A stretch of 44,808 nt of DNA from Streptomyces corynorhini (GTDB taxonomy: Bacteria > Actinomycetota > Actinomycetes > Streptomycetales > Streptomycetaceae). Position numbers and translations under genes: made by a program. The notes below the pieces were generated by a model. That model saw only the letters and a list, made by a program, of their open reading frames with translations, had not been told where the DNA came from and did not search any database. Positions 32,849 to 40,067 of the stretch are shown here, in pieces. The first letter of the stretch is position 1. Each line of letters begins with the position of its first letter. Location: the NCBI RefSeq assembly GCF_003346515.1, contig NZ_QQNA01000015.1:1-44808 (forward strand). The letters run 5' to 3'.

Positions 32849-34300
32849 TCAGCCGACGGTGCCGGTGCCGACTCCGGCTCCGACTCCGACTCCGACTCCG
32901 GCTCCGGTGCCCGCGATCACCTCGGGACGCAGCAGGGCGGCCAGGGTGTCGGCGGGCAGCAGCCCGCGCTCCAGGACCAGTTCGGCGACGCCCCGGCCGG
33001 TGGCGAGGGCCTCCTTGGCGATCTCGGTCGCCGCGGTGTAGCCGATGTGCGGGTTGAGGGCGGTGACCAGCCCGATCGAGTTCTCCACGGTCGCGCGCAG
33101 GGTGTCGGTGTTGGCGGTGATACCGGAGACACACCGTTCGGCGAGGGTCAGGCAGGCGGCCCGCAGGTGGGTGATGGACTCCGAGAGGGAGTGCAGGATC
33201 ACCGGCTCGAAGGCGTTGAGCTGGAGCTGACCTGCCTCGGCGGCCATGGTGATGGTGACGTCGTTGCCGATCACCTCGAAGGCGACCTGGTTGACCACTT
33301 CGGGGATCACCGGGTTGACCTTGCCGGGCATGATGCTCGAACCCGCCTGGACCGGCGGCAGATTGATCTCCGCGAAGCCCGCGCGCGGCCCGGAGGAGAG
33401 CAGCCGCAGGTCGTTGCAGCTCTTGGAGAGCTTGACGGCGATGCGCTTGAGGACACCGGAGAGATGGACGAAGGCGCCGCAGTCCTGGGTGGCCTCGACG
33501 AGATTGGCGGCGGTGACCAGCGGCAGCCCGGTGAGGGCCGCGAGATGGCTCCGGGCCGCCTCGGCGTAGCCGGCCGGGGCGTTGAGCCCGGTGCCGATGG
33601 CGGTGGCGCCGAGGTTGATCTCGTGCACCAGCAGTACGGCCTCGGCGAGCCTGCTCTCGTCCTCCTCCAGCATCACCGCGTAGGCGGAGAACTCCTGCCC
33701 CAGTGTCATGGGGACGGCGTCCTGGAGCTGGGTGCGCCCCATCTTGAGGATCTCGCGGAACTCCTCGGCCTTGGCGGCGAACGCCCGGCGCAGCACCGCC
33801 ATCGCGGCGAGCAGTTCGCGCACGGCGATGATCGTGGCGACGTTGACGGCGGTCGGGTAGACGTCGTTGGTGGACTGGCTGAGGTTGACGTCCTCGTTGG
33901 GGTGGAGTGCGGTGTACTCGCCCTTGCCGTGGCCGAGCAGCTCCAGTGCCCGGTTGGCGATGACCTCGTTGGCGTTCATGTTGGTCGAGGTGCCCGCGCC
34001 GCCCTGGATCACGTCGACGACGAACTGGTCGTGCAGGGCGCCGTCCTCGCGGATCTCCCGGCAGGCGGCGGCGATGGCACCGGCCTTCTCGGCGGTGAGC
34101 AGCCCCAGGTCCTCGTTGGCGCGGGCGGCGGCCTCCTTGACGGCGGCGAGCGCGTTGATCAGGTGCGGGTAGGCGGAGATCGGCGTACCGGTGATGGGGA
34201 AGTTCTCCGAGGCGCGCAGCGTGTGCACACCCCAGTACGCGTCGGCGGGTATGTCGCGGTCGCCGAGCAGATCGTGTTCGCGGCGGAGGCCGGCGGTCAT
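32849..34300 (-). CDS. aspA: Aspartate ammonia-lyase
   Basis: This is a 483-residue member of the fumarase/aspartase superfamily that splits aspartate into fumarate and ammonia. The signature GSSIMPGKVNPVIPEVVNQV and the aspartase-like start REHDLLGDRDIPADAYWGVH, with GGAGTSTNMNANEV, favour aspartase over fumarase C. The asparaginase neighbour supports this. The start ATG 34298-34300 has AAGGA 10 bases upstream. The last 20 or so residues are a Gly/Val/Ala/Thr tail encoded by a hexanucleotide repeat and unlike normal aspartase ends. It is separated from the asparaginase operon by a hairpin and therefore may have its own promoter, or be read through. Confidence 0.88.
   Translation of the reverse strand: MTAGLRREHDLLGDRDIPADAYWGVHTLRASENFPITGTPISAYPHLINALAAVKEAAARANEDLGLLTAEKAGAIAAACREIREDGALHDQFVVDVIQGGAGTSTNMNANEVIANRALELLGHGKGEYTALHPNEDVNLSQSTNDVYPTAVNVATIIAVRELLAAMAVLRRAFAAKAEEFREILKMGRTQLQDAVPMTLGQEFSAYAVMLEEDESRLAEAVLLVHEINLGATAIGTGLNAPAGYAEAARSHLAALTGLPLVTAANLVEATQDCGAFVHLSGVLKRIAVKLSKSCNDLRLLSSGPRAGFAEINLPPVQAGSSIMPGKVNPVIPEVVNQVAFEVIGNDVTITMAAEAGQLQLNAFEPVILHSLSESITHLRAACLTLAERCVSGITANTDTLRATVENSIGLVTALNPHIGYTAATEIAKEALATGRGVAELVLERGLLPADTLAALLRPEVIAGTGAGVGVGVGAGVGTGTVG
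32867..32909. repeat. Hexanucleotide repeat at the aspA C-terminus
   Basis: Tandem 6-base units (gactcc/ggctcc variants, seven in a row) encode alternating Gly-Val and Gly-Ala in the tail of aspartase. The repeat stays in frame, so copy-number change would only alter tail length. Confidence 0.85.
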
Positions 34301-34390
34301 GGCGAAGGTGTCCTTCGGGTGGTGGAGGGGATAGGTACGGATCGGCCGGGCGGAGGAGCGAGCGCGGGGCGGGCGGGGCGGGGCGGAGAG

Positions 34391-34433
34391 CAGGGGACGG
34401 CGGGCCCGGGGCTTTCGGCCCCGCCGTCCCCTG
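34391..34433 (-). terminator. Hairpin terminator after the asparaginase gene
   Basis: A 13-bp perfect stem, CAGGGGACGGCGG (34391-34403) paired with its complement at 34421-34433, starts two bases after the asparaginase stop. A further GC-rich stem can form inside the loop. Confidence 0.75.
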
Positions 34434-34434
34434 C

Positions 34435-35475
34435 TCACGGGGCGGGAGCGGGCTCGGGCGGGGGAGCCAGCGCGCCCGCCGCCCGCAGGCTCCCCACCTC
34501 CGCGCCTCCTCCGATGACCGGCGTACGGGCGAACTCGGCGAGGACGCCGGGGTCGACCCCGCAGCGGGCGAGGGCCGCCGCGGTCACCGGCATCCGGGCG
34601 CGGTCGCCGCCGTCGGAGATCTTCACACCGACGGCACGTCCGTCGGGCAGCGCGGCGACCTGTACTCCTTCGAAGCCGTCCTTGGCGAGCAGTCCGGGCA
34701 CCGCCCGCATCAGCCGGGCGACATCGCGACCGGTGCCGGAGACCATCTCCGGGTACGCGCGCATCGCGTGTGCGATCCGGCCCTCGTGGGTGTCGGGCGC
34801 GGCCGTCGCCAGCCGGGCGACCGCCCGGGTGAGGCCGTGCAGGGAGACGGCGTAGAGGGGCGCGCCGCATCCGTCGACGGTGACCCGGGCGACGCGCTGT
34901 CCCGTGAGGTCCTCGACGGTCGCCGCGATCGCCTGCTGGAGCGGGTGCGCGGCGTCGGTGTAGCTGTCCAGCGGCCACTGCCTGGCCCGCGCCGTCATCA
35001 GCATGGCGGCGTGCTTGCCCGAGCAGTTCTGGGCGAGGCGGGTGCGGCCGTGGCCCAGCCGCAGCCACTCCTCGCGCCGCTCGGCGCCGTACGGCAGGTC
35101 GGGGACGTTGCGCAGGTCGTCCTCGGTCAGCCCGGCGGCGTCCAAGATGCGCCGGGCCGTGGTCAGGTGCCGTTCCTCACCGGAGTGGCTGGCGGCGGCG
35201 AGGGCCAGCGACTCGTCGTCCAGCGGCGGCAGCCCCGCGCGCAGCAGGCCGACCGCCTGGAGGGGTTTGATCGCGGAGCGCGGGTAGAACGCCGCTTCGA
35301 TGTCCCCGGCGAGGAACTCGACACTGCCGTCGGCGGCCAGGACGACGACCGAGCCGTGGTGGACGCCCTCGACGACACCGCCCCGTACGACATGGGCGAG
35401 CGGCACGTGGGCCGGTTCGCGGACGGGCGGAGGCGGGCCGGGGGTACGGCGCGGGGTGGTGATGATCTCGGTCAT
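34435..35475 (-). CDS. L-asparaginase, thermolabile (Rhizobium etli) type
   Basis: This is a 346-residue asparaginase of the ReAII/type-3 family, structurally unlike the bacterial type I/II enzymes, which turns asparagine into aspartate plus ammonia. Key motifs are PRSAIKPLQAVGLLRAG, NCSGKHAAMLMTAR (metal-site Cys and Lys region) and VDGCGAPLYAVSLHGL (second Cys). No signal peptide: cytoplasmic. The ATG follows the amino-acid permease stop by only two bases, so the two are coupled. It is the third gene of the gntR-permease-asparaginase operon and feeds aspartate to the aspartase encoded downstream. Length is normal for the family. Confidence 0.88.
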   Translation of the reverse strand: MTEIITTPRRTPGPPPPVREPAHVPLAHVVRGGVVEGVHHGSVVVLAADGSVEFLAGDIEAAFYPRSAIKPLQAVGLLRAGLPPLDDESLALAAASHSGEERHLTTARRILDAAGLTEDDLRNVPDLPYGAERREEWLRLGHGRTRLAQNCSGKHAAMLMTARARQWPLDSYTDAAHPLQQAIAATVEDLTGQRVARVTVDGCGAPLYAVSLHGLTRAVARLATAAPDTHEGRIAHAMRAYPEMVSGTGRDVARLMRAVPGLLAKDGFEGVQVAALPDGRAVGVKISDGGDRARMPVTAAALARCGVDPGVLAEFARTPVIGGGAEVGSLRAAGALAPPPEPAPAP

Positions 35476-35477
35476 GC

Positions 35478-36995
35478 TCAGCTTTCGGTGTGATCGGTGT
35501 GATCGGTGGTGCGGGTGGTGCCGTCGTGGCCGGCGCGGGCCAGCGCGGCCTCGTCACGTACGGTCCCGACCCGGGCCCGGACCAGGAACCAGCCGCCGAC
35601 CAGCGCGGCAATGATCACGGGCAGCGACAGCACGGTGGTGCGGCCGGCGCCGCCGTCCGCGTACATCAGGACGAGTACGGAGGCGAGGAAGACCAGGGTG
35701 ATGATCTGGGTCCACGGCGCGAACGGCAGGGCGTAGCCGGGCCGCGAGAGCCGTCCGAGCCGCGTCTTGCGCCAGAAGAGCAGGTGGCAGACCATGATCA
35801 TGCCCCAGGTGGACAGGATGCCGATCGCCGCGAAGTTCAGCACGATCTCGAAGGCGTCCTTGGGGACGACGAAGTTGAGGCCGACGCCCAGGACGCAGAT
35901 GGACGAGGTGAGCAGGATGCCGCCGTACGGGACCTGGCTGCGGCTCATGACCCCGGTGAACTTCGGGGCGGAGCCGGACATCGCCATGGAGCGCAGGATG
36001 CGCCCGGTGGAGTAGAGGCCGGAGTTGAGGCTCGACATGGCGGCCGTGAGGACGACCAGGTTCATCACACCGCCCGCGGCGGGCACCCCGATGTTCGACA
36101 GCACGGTCACGAAGGGGCTCTCACTCGCGGAGTACTTGTCCCACGGCAGCAGCATCGTCAGCAGGATGACCGAGCCGACGTAGAAGAGGGCCACGCGCCA
36201 CATGATCGAGTTGATGGCCCTCGGCATGATCTTCTCGGGCTCGGCGGTCTCGCCCGCCGTGACCCCGACCAGCTCGACCGAGGCGTAGGCGAAGACGACG
36301 CCCTGGACGACCAGCAGCATCGGGAGCATCCCGGCCGGGAAGAAGCCGCCGTTGTCCGTGATCAGCGAGGGGCCGGGGCTGTGCCCGTCCACCGGCTGCT
36401 GGGTGACCAGCAGGAAGATGCCGATCAGCATGAAGATCACCAGCGCGCTGACCTTGATGATCGCGAACCAGAACTCCATCTCGCCGAAGAACCTGACGGA
36501 GACGAGGTTGACGGTGAGCACGACCGCGAGGGCGATCAGGGCGATCACCCACTGCGGGACGTCGGTGAACATCCCCCAGTAGTGGGTGTAGGTGGCGACC
36601 GCCGTGATGTCCGCGATCCCGGTGGTCGCCCAGTTCAGGAAGTACATCCAGCCCGCGACGAAGGCGCCCTTCTCCCCCATGAACTCGCGGGCGTACGAGA
36701 CGAAGGCGCCGGAGGACGGCCGGTGCAGGACCAGCTCGCCGAGGGCACGGACCACGAGGAAGGCGAAGACGCCGCAGACCGCGTACGCGATGGCCAGGGA
36801 GGGACCGGCGCTGGCAAGCCGGCCGCCGGCGCCGAGGAAGAGCCCGGTGCCGATGGCGCCGCCGATGGCGATCATGTTGACGTGCCGGGACTTCAGGGTC
36901 TTGCTGTACCCGGCGTCACCGGCGTCGACATGGGTGTCGTCCTGCCCGTGCCGTGGCGCCTCGTACTGTTCCGCCTGCTGGAGTTGCTCGCTCAC
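35478..36995 (-). CDS. Amino acid permease, asparagine permease-like (APC family)
   Basis: This is a 505-residue APC-superfamily transporter with about 12 membrane segments. The first segment has the substrate-binding signature [17 protein letters not shown] after [32 protein letters not shown] and [16 protein letters not shown] are typical of the AnsP/GABA-permease group. The polar C-terminal tail has a short THR/ASP/HIS repeat. Its ATG overlaps the GntR stop by four bases and its stop is two bases from the asparaginase start, so asparagine import is the likely role. Family placement is firm; the asparagine assignment comes mainly from the operon. Confidence 0.85.
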   Translation of the reverse strand: MSEQLQQAEQYEAPRHGQDDTHVDAGDAGYSKTLKSRHVNMIAIGGAIGTGLFLGAGGRLASAGPSLAIAYAVCGVFAFLVVRALGELVLHRPSSGAFVSYAREFMGEKGAFVAGWMYFLNWATTGIADITAVATYTHYWGMFTDVPQWVIALIALAVVLTVNLVSVRFFGEMEFWFAIIKVSALVIFMLIGIFLLVTQQPVDGHSPGPSLITDNGGFFPAGMLPMLLVVQGVVFAYASVELVGVTAGETAEPEKIMPRAINSIMWRVALFYVGSVILLTMLLPWDKYSASESPFVTVLSNIGVPAAGGVMNLVVLTAAMSSLNSGLYSTGRILRSMAMSGSAPKFTGVMSRSQVPYGGILLTSSICVLGVGLNFVVPKDAFEIVLNFAAIGILSTWGMIMVCHLLFWRKTRLGRLSRPGYALPFAPWTQIITLVFLASVLVLMYADGGAGRTTVLSLPVIIAALVGGWFLVRARVGTVRDEAALARAGHDGTTRTTDHTDHTES

Positions 36996-37729
36996 GCGTG
37001 GGCTTCGCCTTCTTGTGGGGGTTTCGTACAGTGCGGGGGCCGCACGATGGTGGTCAGGGTCGATTCGACGCGGGCGAGGTGGTGGGTCATCGCCTCCACC
37101 GCGTCCTGTTCCGACCGGTCGACGAGGGCCTCGACGATGGCGCGGTGTTCCTGGTTCGACTGCTCGCGGCGGCCGCCCAGCTCGTTGAGGAACGCGGACT
37201 GGCGGGCCAGCGCGTCGCGGATCTCCTCTATGACCCGGCGGAAGACCGGGTTCTGGGCCGCCTGTGCGACAGCGAGGTGGAACAGTGTGTCCATCGCCAC
37301 CCAGGCGGTGGTGTCGGTCTCGCGCTCCATCCGCTCCAGCAGATGGGCGAGGTGATCGAGGTCCTCGGGGGTACGGCGCAGCGCGGCGTACCCGGCCACC
37401 GGGATCTCCACGTGCCGCCGGACCTCCAGGAGGTCGCTGGCGGTGTAGTCGCCGAAGACCGGATCCTCCACCGGGCCGTTGGACACGATGAAGGTGCCCT
37501 TTCCGGTCCGGGAGACGGTCAGCCCCATCGTCTGCAGGGCACGCAGCGCCTCACGGAGCACGGGCCTGCTGACTTCGAGGCGACGGCAGAGTTCGGCCTC
37601 GGAGGGGAGTTTCTCCCCCACCGCGTACTCGCTCCGCTCGATCGCGCCGCGCAGATGGTTCAGTACCGCCTCCATGGCGCTGATCCGTCTGGGCACATCG
37701 CCAGCTGTCTGGCTGTCTGACAGGTTCAC
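36992..37729 (-). CDS. GntR-family (FadR subfamily) regulator of asparagine catabolism
   Basis: This is a 245-residue FadR/FCD-type GntR regulator. The winged HTH is [20 protein letters not shown] followed by [20 protein letters not shown]. The C-terminal all-helical FCD domain carries the metal-ligand pattern ([12 protein letters not shown], Asp/His at DTLFHLAVA, then [10 protein letters not shown]). The preferred start is GTG 37727-37729; a 15-residue upstream extension from a TTG codon is possible but would run through the promoter. It heads the operon and its stop overlaps the permease start. The transcript is predicted to begin at the start codon itself, with an operator-like palindrome inside the first codons, implying autoregulation. 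The effector is probably asparagine or aspartate. Confidence 0.88.
   Translation of the reverse strand: MNLSDSQTAGDVPRRISAMEAVLNHLRGAIERSEYAVGEKLPSEAELCRRLEVSRPVLREALRALQTMGLTVSRTGKGTFIVSNGPVEDPVFGDYTASDLLEVRRHVEIPVAGYAALRRTPEDLDHLAHLLERMERETDTTAWVAMDTLFHLAVAQAAQNPVFRRVIEEIRDALARQSAFLNELGGRREQSNQEHRAIVEALVDRSEQDAVEAMTHHLARVESTLTTIVRPPHCTKPPQEGEAHA
37713..37723. promoter_or_regulatory. GntR-type operator overlapping the gntR start
   Basis: CTGTCTGACAG is an 11-bp perfect inverted repeat that fits the GntR/FadR pattern T-GT-N3-AC-A. A second partial copy (CTGTCTGG) lies adjacent. It sits about +7 to +17 of the predicted transcript. Confidence 0.5.
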
Positions 37730-37735
37730 CCGGGC

Positions 37736-37765
37736 ATCCTGAACGGACCGGGGGAACACTGTCAA
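37736..37765 (-). promoter_or_regulatory. Predicted promoter of the asparagine operon (leaderless)
   Basis: TTGACA (37760-37765), 18-base spacer and CAGGAT (37736-37741) on the minus strand match the Streptomyces vegetative consensus. Six bases separate the -10 box from the GTG codon, placing the transcription start on the start codon. No RBS precedes the GTG. Confidence 0.6.
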
Positions 37766-37907
37766 GGGGTACAACGGGATACGAAGCGGATGTGAAGGCG
37801 GCGCGAACAGGCGGCCACACCGCGCTCACCAGCGACGGGCCGCCCCCGGCACGGCACAGCACTGCGCCGCGCCCCGGCGGTGGTGCGGCGGGACGCGGCG
37901 CCGTGCC

Positions 37908-37961
37908 GCGTTGTGCTGCGCCGTGCGGTGTGGTGCTGCGCTGCGTTGTGCTGCGCCGTGC
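37908..37961. repeat. Low-complexity region with 19-bp direct repeats
   Basis: GCGTTGTGCTGCGCCGTGC occurs at 37908-37926 and 37943-37961 within a run of related gtgctgcg-like blocks, between the tauD stop and the gntR promoter. I see no gene or terminator in this 267-base gap. Confidence 0.75.
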
Positions 37962-37996
37962 TGTGCTGTGGGATGTCCGCGGCGGCGGGACGGACG

Positions 37997-38947
37997 TCAG
38001 AAGGGGCGGTCGCCCTCGATCGCGACGCGCTCCGCGACCCGTCGGTGCGGGCTGTAGTCGTTGACGGCGTAGTGCTGGGTGGCGCGGTTGTCCCAGAAGG
38101 CGATGTCGCCCGCCTGCCAGCGGAACCGCACCTGGAACTCGGGCACATGGGCCTGCTGGAACAGCAGCCTCAGCAGCCGGTCGCTCTCCGCCCGCTCGAA
38201 TCCCACGAGATGGGTGGTGAAGGAGGTGTTCACGAAGAGCATCCGCCGGCCCGTCTCCGGATGCCGCCGTACCACCGGGTGCTCCACCGGGGGGAACCGG
38301 TCCTGGAACGCGGCGAGTTGACCGGCGGGGGTGAAGCGGGCGAAGCCGGGCAGGAAGTCGTGCACGGCGCGCGCGCCGTCGATGCGGTCCTTCACGTCCT
38401 GGGGCAGGTTGTCGTACGCCACCGCCATGTCGGCCCACATGGTGTCACCGCCGGACGGTGGCACCTCGCGCAGTTGCAGTACCGCGCCGAGCGCCGGCCG
38501 CTCCCGGAACGTGACGTCCGTGTGCCAGACGTTCTCGAAGCTGGGGACGGCGGACCGGTCGAAGCGCACCACCTCGGGCGCGTCACCGGTGGCGAGCAGC
38601 GGATTGGTCTCCAGCTCGCCCCAGTTGCGGGCGAAGGCGCGCTGCGCCTCCGAAGTCAGGTGCTGCCCGCGGAAGAAGAGCACCTTCCACTCCAGCAGGG
38701 CGCGGTTGATCTCCTCGCGCAGGGCGGGCGACGGCGGTTGGGCCAGGTCGAGCCCCCGGATCTCGGCGCCGATCGTGCGGGCCTGCGGGACCAGTTCGAA
38801 CAGCTCGTAGCGGCGGTCCTCCCATCCCTCCGGCACCCGGCGCAGCTCGCGGTGGCCCTCGTACAGGCCGTCGGCGGGGATGCGGTACGGACGCGGCACG
38901 GCGGCGGCGACCGGGGGCGTGGAGGCGGTGGCGGTGGCGGTGGTCAC
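37997..38947 (-). CDS. TauD-family Fe(II)/2-oxoglutarate dioxygenase
   Basis: This is a 316-residue dioxygenase of the TauD/AtsK group, which oxidise taurine, alkyl sulfates or related organosulfur compounds using 2-oxoglutarate. The metal triad is visible as WHTDVTF (His and Asp) and RATQHYAVNDY (distal His), followed by HRRVAERV with the 2-oxoglutarate-binding Arg. The start is GTG 38945-38947 with AGAGGAG upstream. It is a single gene with no sulfonate transporter beside it. A 480-base upstream gap contains a short Arg/Pro/Cys-containing frame and a strong hairpin that could attenuate transcription. Sulfur-source scavenging is the family role; the actual substrate is not known. Confidence 0.87.
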   Translation of the reverse strand: MTTATATASTPPVAAAVPRPYRIPADGLYEGHRELRRVPEGWEDRRYELFELVPQARTIGAEIRGLDLAQPPSPALREEINRALLEWKVLFFRGQHLTSEAQRAFARNWGELETNPLLATGDAPEVVRFDRSAVPSFENVWHTDVTFRERPALGAVLQLREVPPSGGDTMWADMAVAYDNLPQDVKDRIDGARAVHDFLPGFARFTPAGQLAAFQDRFPPVEHPVVRRHPETGRRMLFVNTSFTTHLVGFERAESDRLLRLLFQQAHVPEFQVRFRWQAGDIAFWDNRATQHYAVNDYSPHRRVAERVAIEGDRPF

Positions 38948-39047
38948 GGATCTCCTCTGGTGAACGGGTCCGGGCGGGGCCGCGGACGCGGGCGGACGGC
39001 CCAGGAGCGGGCCGGAGTGAGGAAGGGAGGGTCGCGCGGCGGGGCGC

Positions 39048-39080
39048 CGGAGCGCCCCGGAAGGGGCCCGGGGCGCTCCG
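39048..39080 (-). promoter_or_regulatory. Strong hairpin in the tauD leader (possible attenuator)
   Basis: An 11-bp perfect stem, CGGAGCGCCCC (39048-39058) and its complement (39070-39080), lies between the putative leader peptide and the tauD start, 100 bases upstream of the gene. It could be a conditional terminator. No U tract is seen. Confidence 0.35.
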
Positions 39081-39093
39081 TGCGTACCGCGGG

Positions 39094-39228
39094 TCAGCGA
39101 CAGGGGCGGGCCGGGGGAGAACCCACCCGGCCGCGGCGGCGCAGGAAGCTCTGGCCGCGGGGCGCGCACACACCGTGGGGGCCGCTGTGTCGCGGCTCCG
39201 CTGCACGGTGGCTTACGTACGGTCCCAT
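39094..39228 (-). other. Putative leader peptide frame upstream of tauD
   Basis: A 44-codon frame begins MGPYVSHRAAEPRHSGPHGV and contains Cys at 21 and 43. It ends 14 bases before the hairpin. Short Cys-containing leader peptides precede sulfur genes in many actinobacteria, but this one lacks the features I know best and has a poor RBS. The rest of 38948-39423 shows no gene. Confidence 0.2.
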
Positions 39229-39423
39229 GGCAGGCACCGTACCTCAGTTCCGGCCGCGGGTCTCCACCCCCGAAGCGGCCTCTTTCGCCCGCGCGTGCGC
39301 AGGACACACGCGGGCGGGCCCGCGGTCGGCGGGCCCGCCTGATCGTTTCCGCTGCTCCCCCGTTCGCGAAATCCCTTGGTTCGTCACGCTCTTGGGAGTT
39401 TCCTCCGGTTCACTCGTCTCGTG

Positions 39424-39888
39424 TCACGCCGCTCGTCGCACGCCCCTTCGGCTGTGTCGCATCGCCATGCCCGCGCAGGCCAGGCCCAGCAGGAAGGTGA
39501 GGCCGCCGATGACGGCGTTCGCCCAGATGACGCCCTTGTCGGGGCCGCTCCCCACGATCCAGGGAGCCACGATCAGCCAGATGCCCATGGCGCACATGGC
39601 CGGGCTCAGTCCGGTCATCCTTCCCGGCGCGAAGGAGAAGCCGAGCGCCAGTACGGCGAGCGCGACCCCCATGATCAGGTTGTGGGTCGCCAGCGCGGGC
39701 TGACTGCTGGTGAAGTGGATGATCCAGGGCGACAGGGCGCAGAACAGGCCGACGAGGAAGACCGGCCCCGCCATCGCCGTGATACCGCGTCCACCGAGCA
39801 TGCGGGCATAACGCTCGCGCATCTCGGGAACGTCGGGATGGCCGGACAGATCCTGTCCCGTCTCCCTCTGATGTGAGACGTCGGCCAT
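39424..39888 (-). CDS. SPW-repeat integral membrane protein
   Basis: This is a 154-residue small membrane protein with two SPW motifs, SPWIIHF near residue 53 and APWIVGSGP near residue 107, each within a pair of membrane segments (four in total). This defines the SPW-repeat family, which has no established function. The hydrophilic N-terminus of about 35 residues is cytoplasmic or exposed (DVSHQRETGQDLSGHPDVPE). The ATG 39886-39888 follows AAGGAGG with good spacing. It is divergent from the FUSC-MarR operon across a 179-base AT-rich gap. Single gene, no linked partner. Confidence 0.85.
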   Translation of the reverse strand: MADVSHQRETGQDLSGHPDVPEMRERYARMLGGRGITAMAGPVFLVGLFCALSPWIIHFTSSQPALATHNLIMGVALAVLALGFSFAPGRMTGLSPAMCAMGIWLIVAPWIVGSGPDKGVIWANAVIGGLTFLLGLACAGMAMRHSRRGVRRAA

Positions 39889-40026
39889 ACGACTCGCCTC
39901 CTTCTTTCACGTTCTTTCACGCACGTCACGGACCGAGAGGCACGGCACCGAACCGTGCCACGTTCCATTCTGCGCGCTTTTTTATGTTTTGTGTAGGTCG
40001 ATTTCCCTTATATATCCGACATGCGT

Positions 40027-40060
40027 GATTAATATTTCACGAGTAAAACACCTGTTAATC
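40027..40060. promoter_or_regulatory. AT-rich divergent region with inverted repeat
   Basis: Within a sharply AT-rich stretch (about 39970-40067), GATTAA (40027-40032) and TTAATC (40055-40060) form an inverted repeat only seven bases before the FUSC start. It is a good candidate operator for the co-encoded MarR protein. Confidence 0.4.
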
Positions 40061-40067
40061 TGTTGAG

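Noticed and set aside
38583..39206. Arg/Pro-rich frame overlapping the tauD start region
   Set aside because: It is a shadow frame over tauD with no domain and atypical composition.
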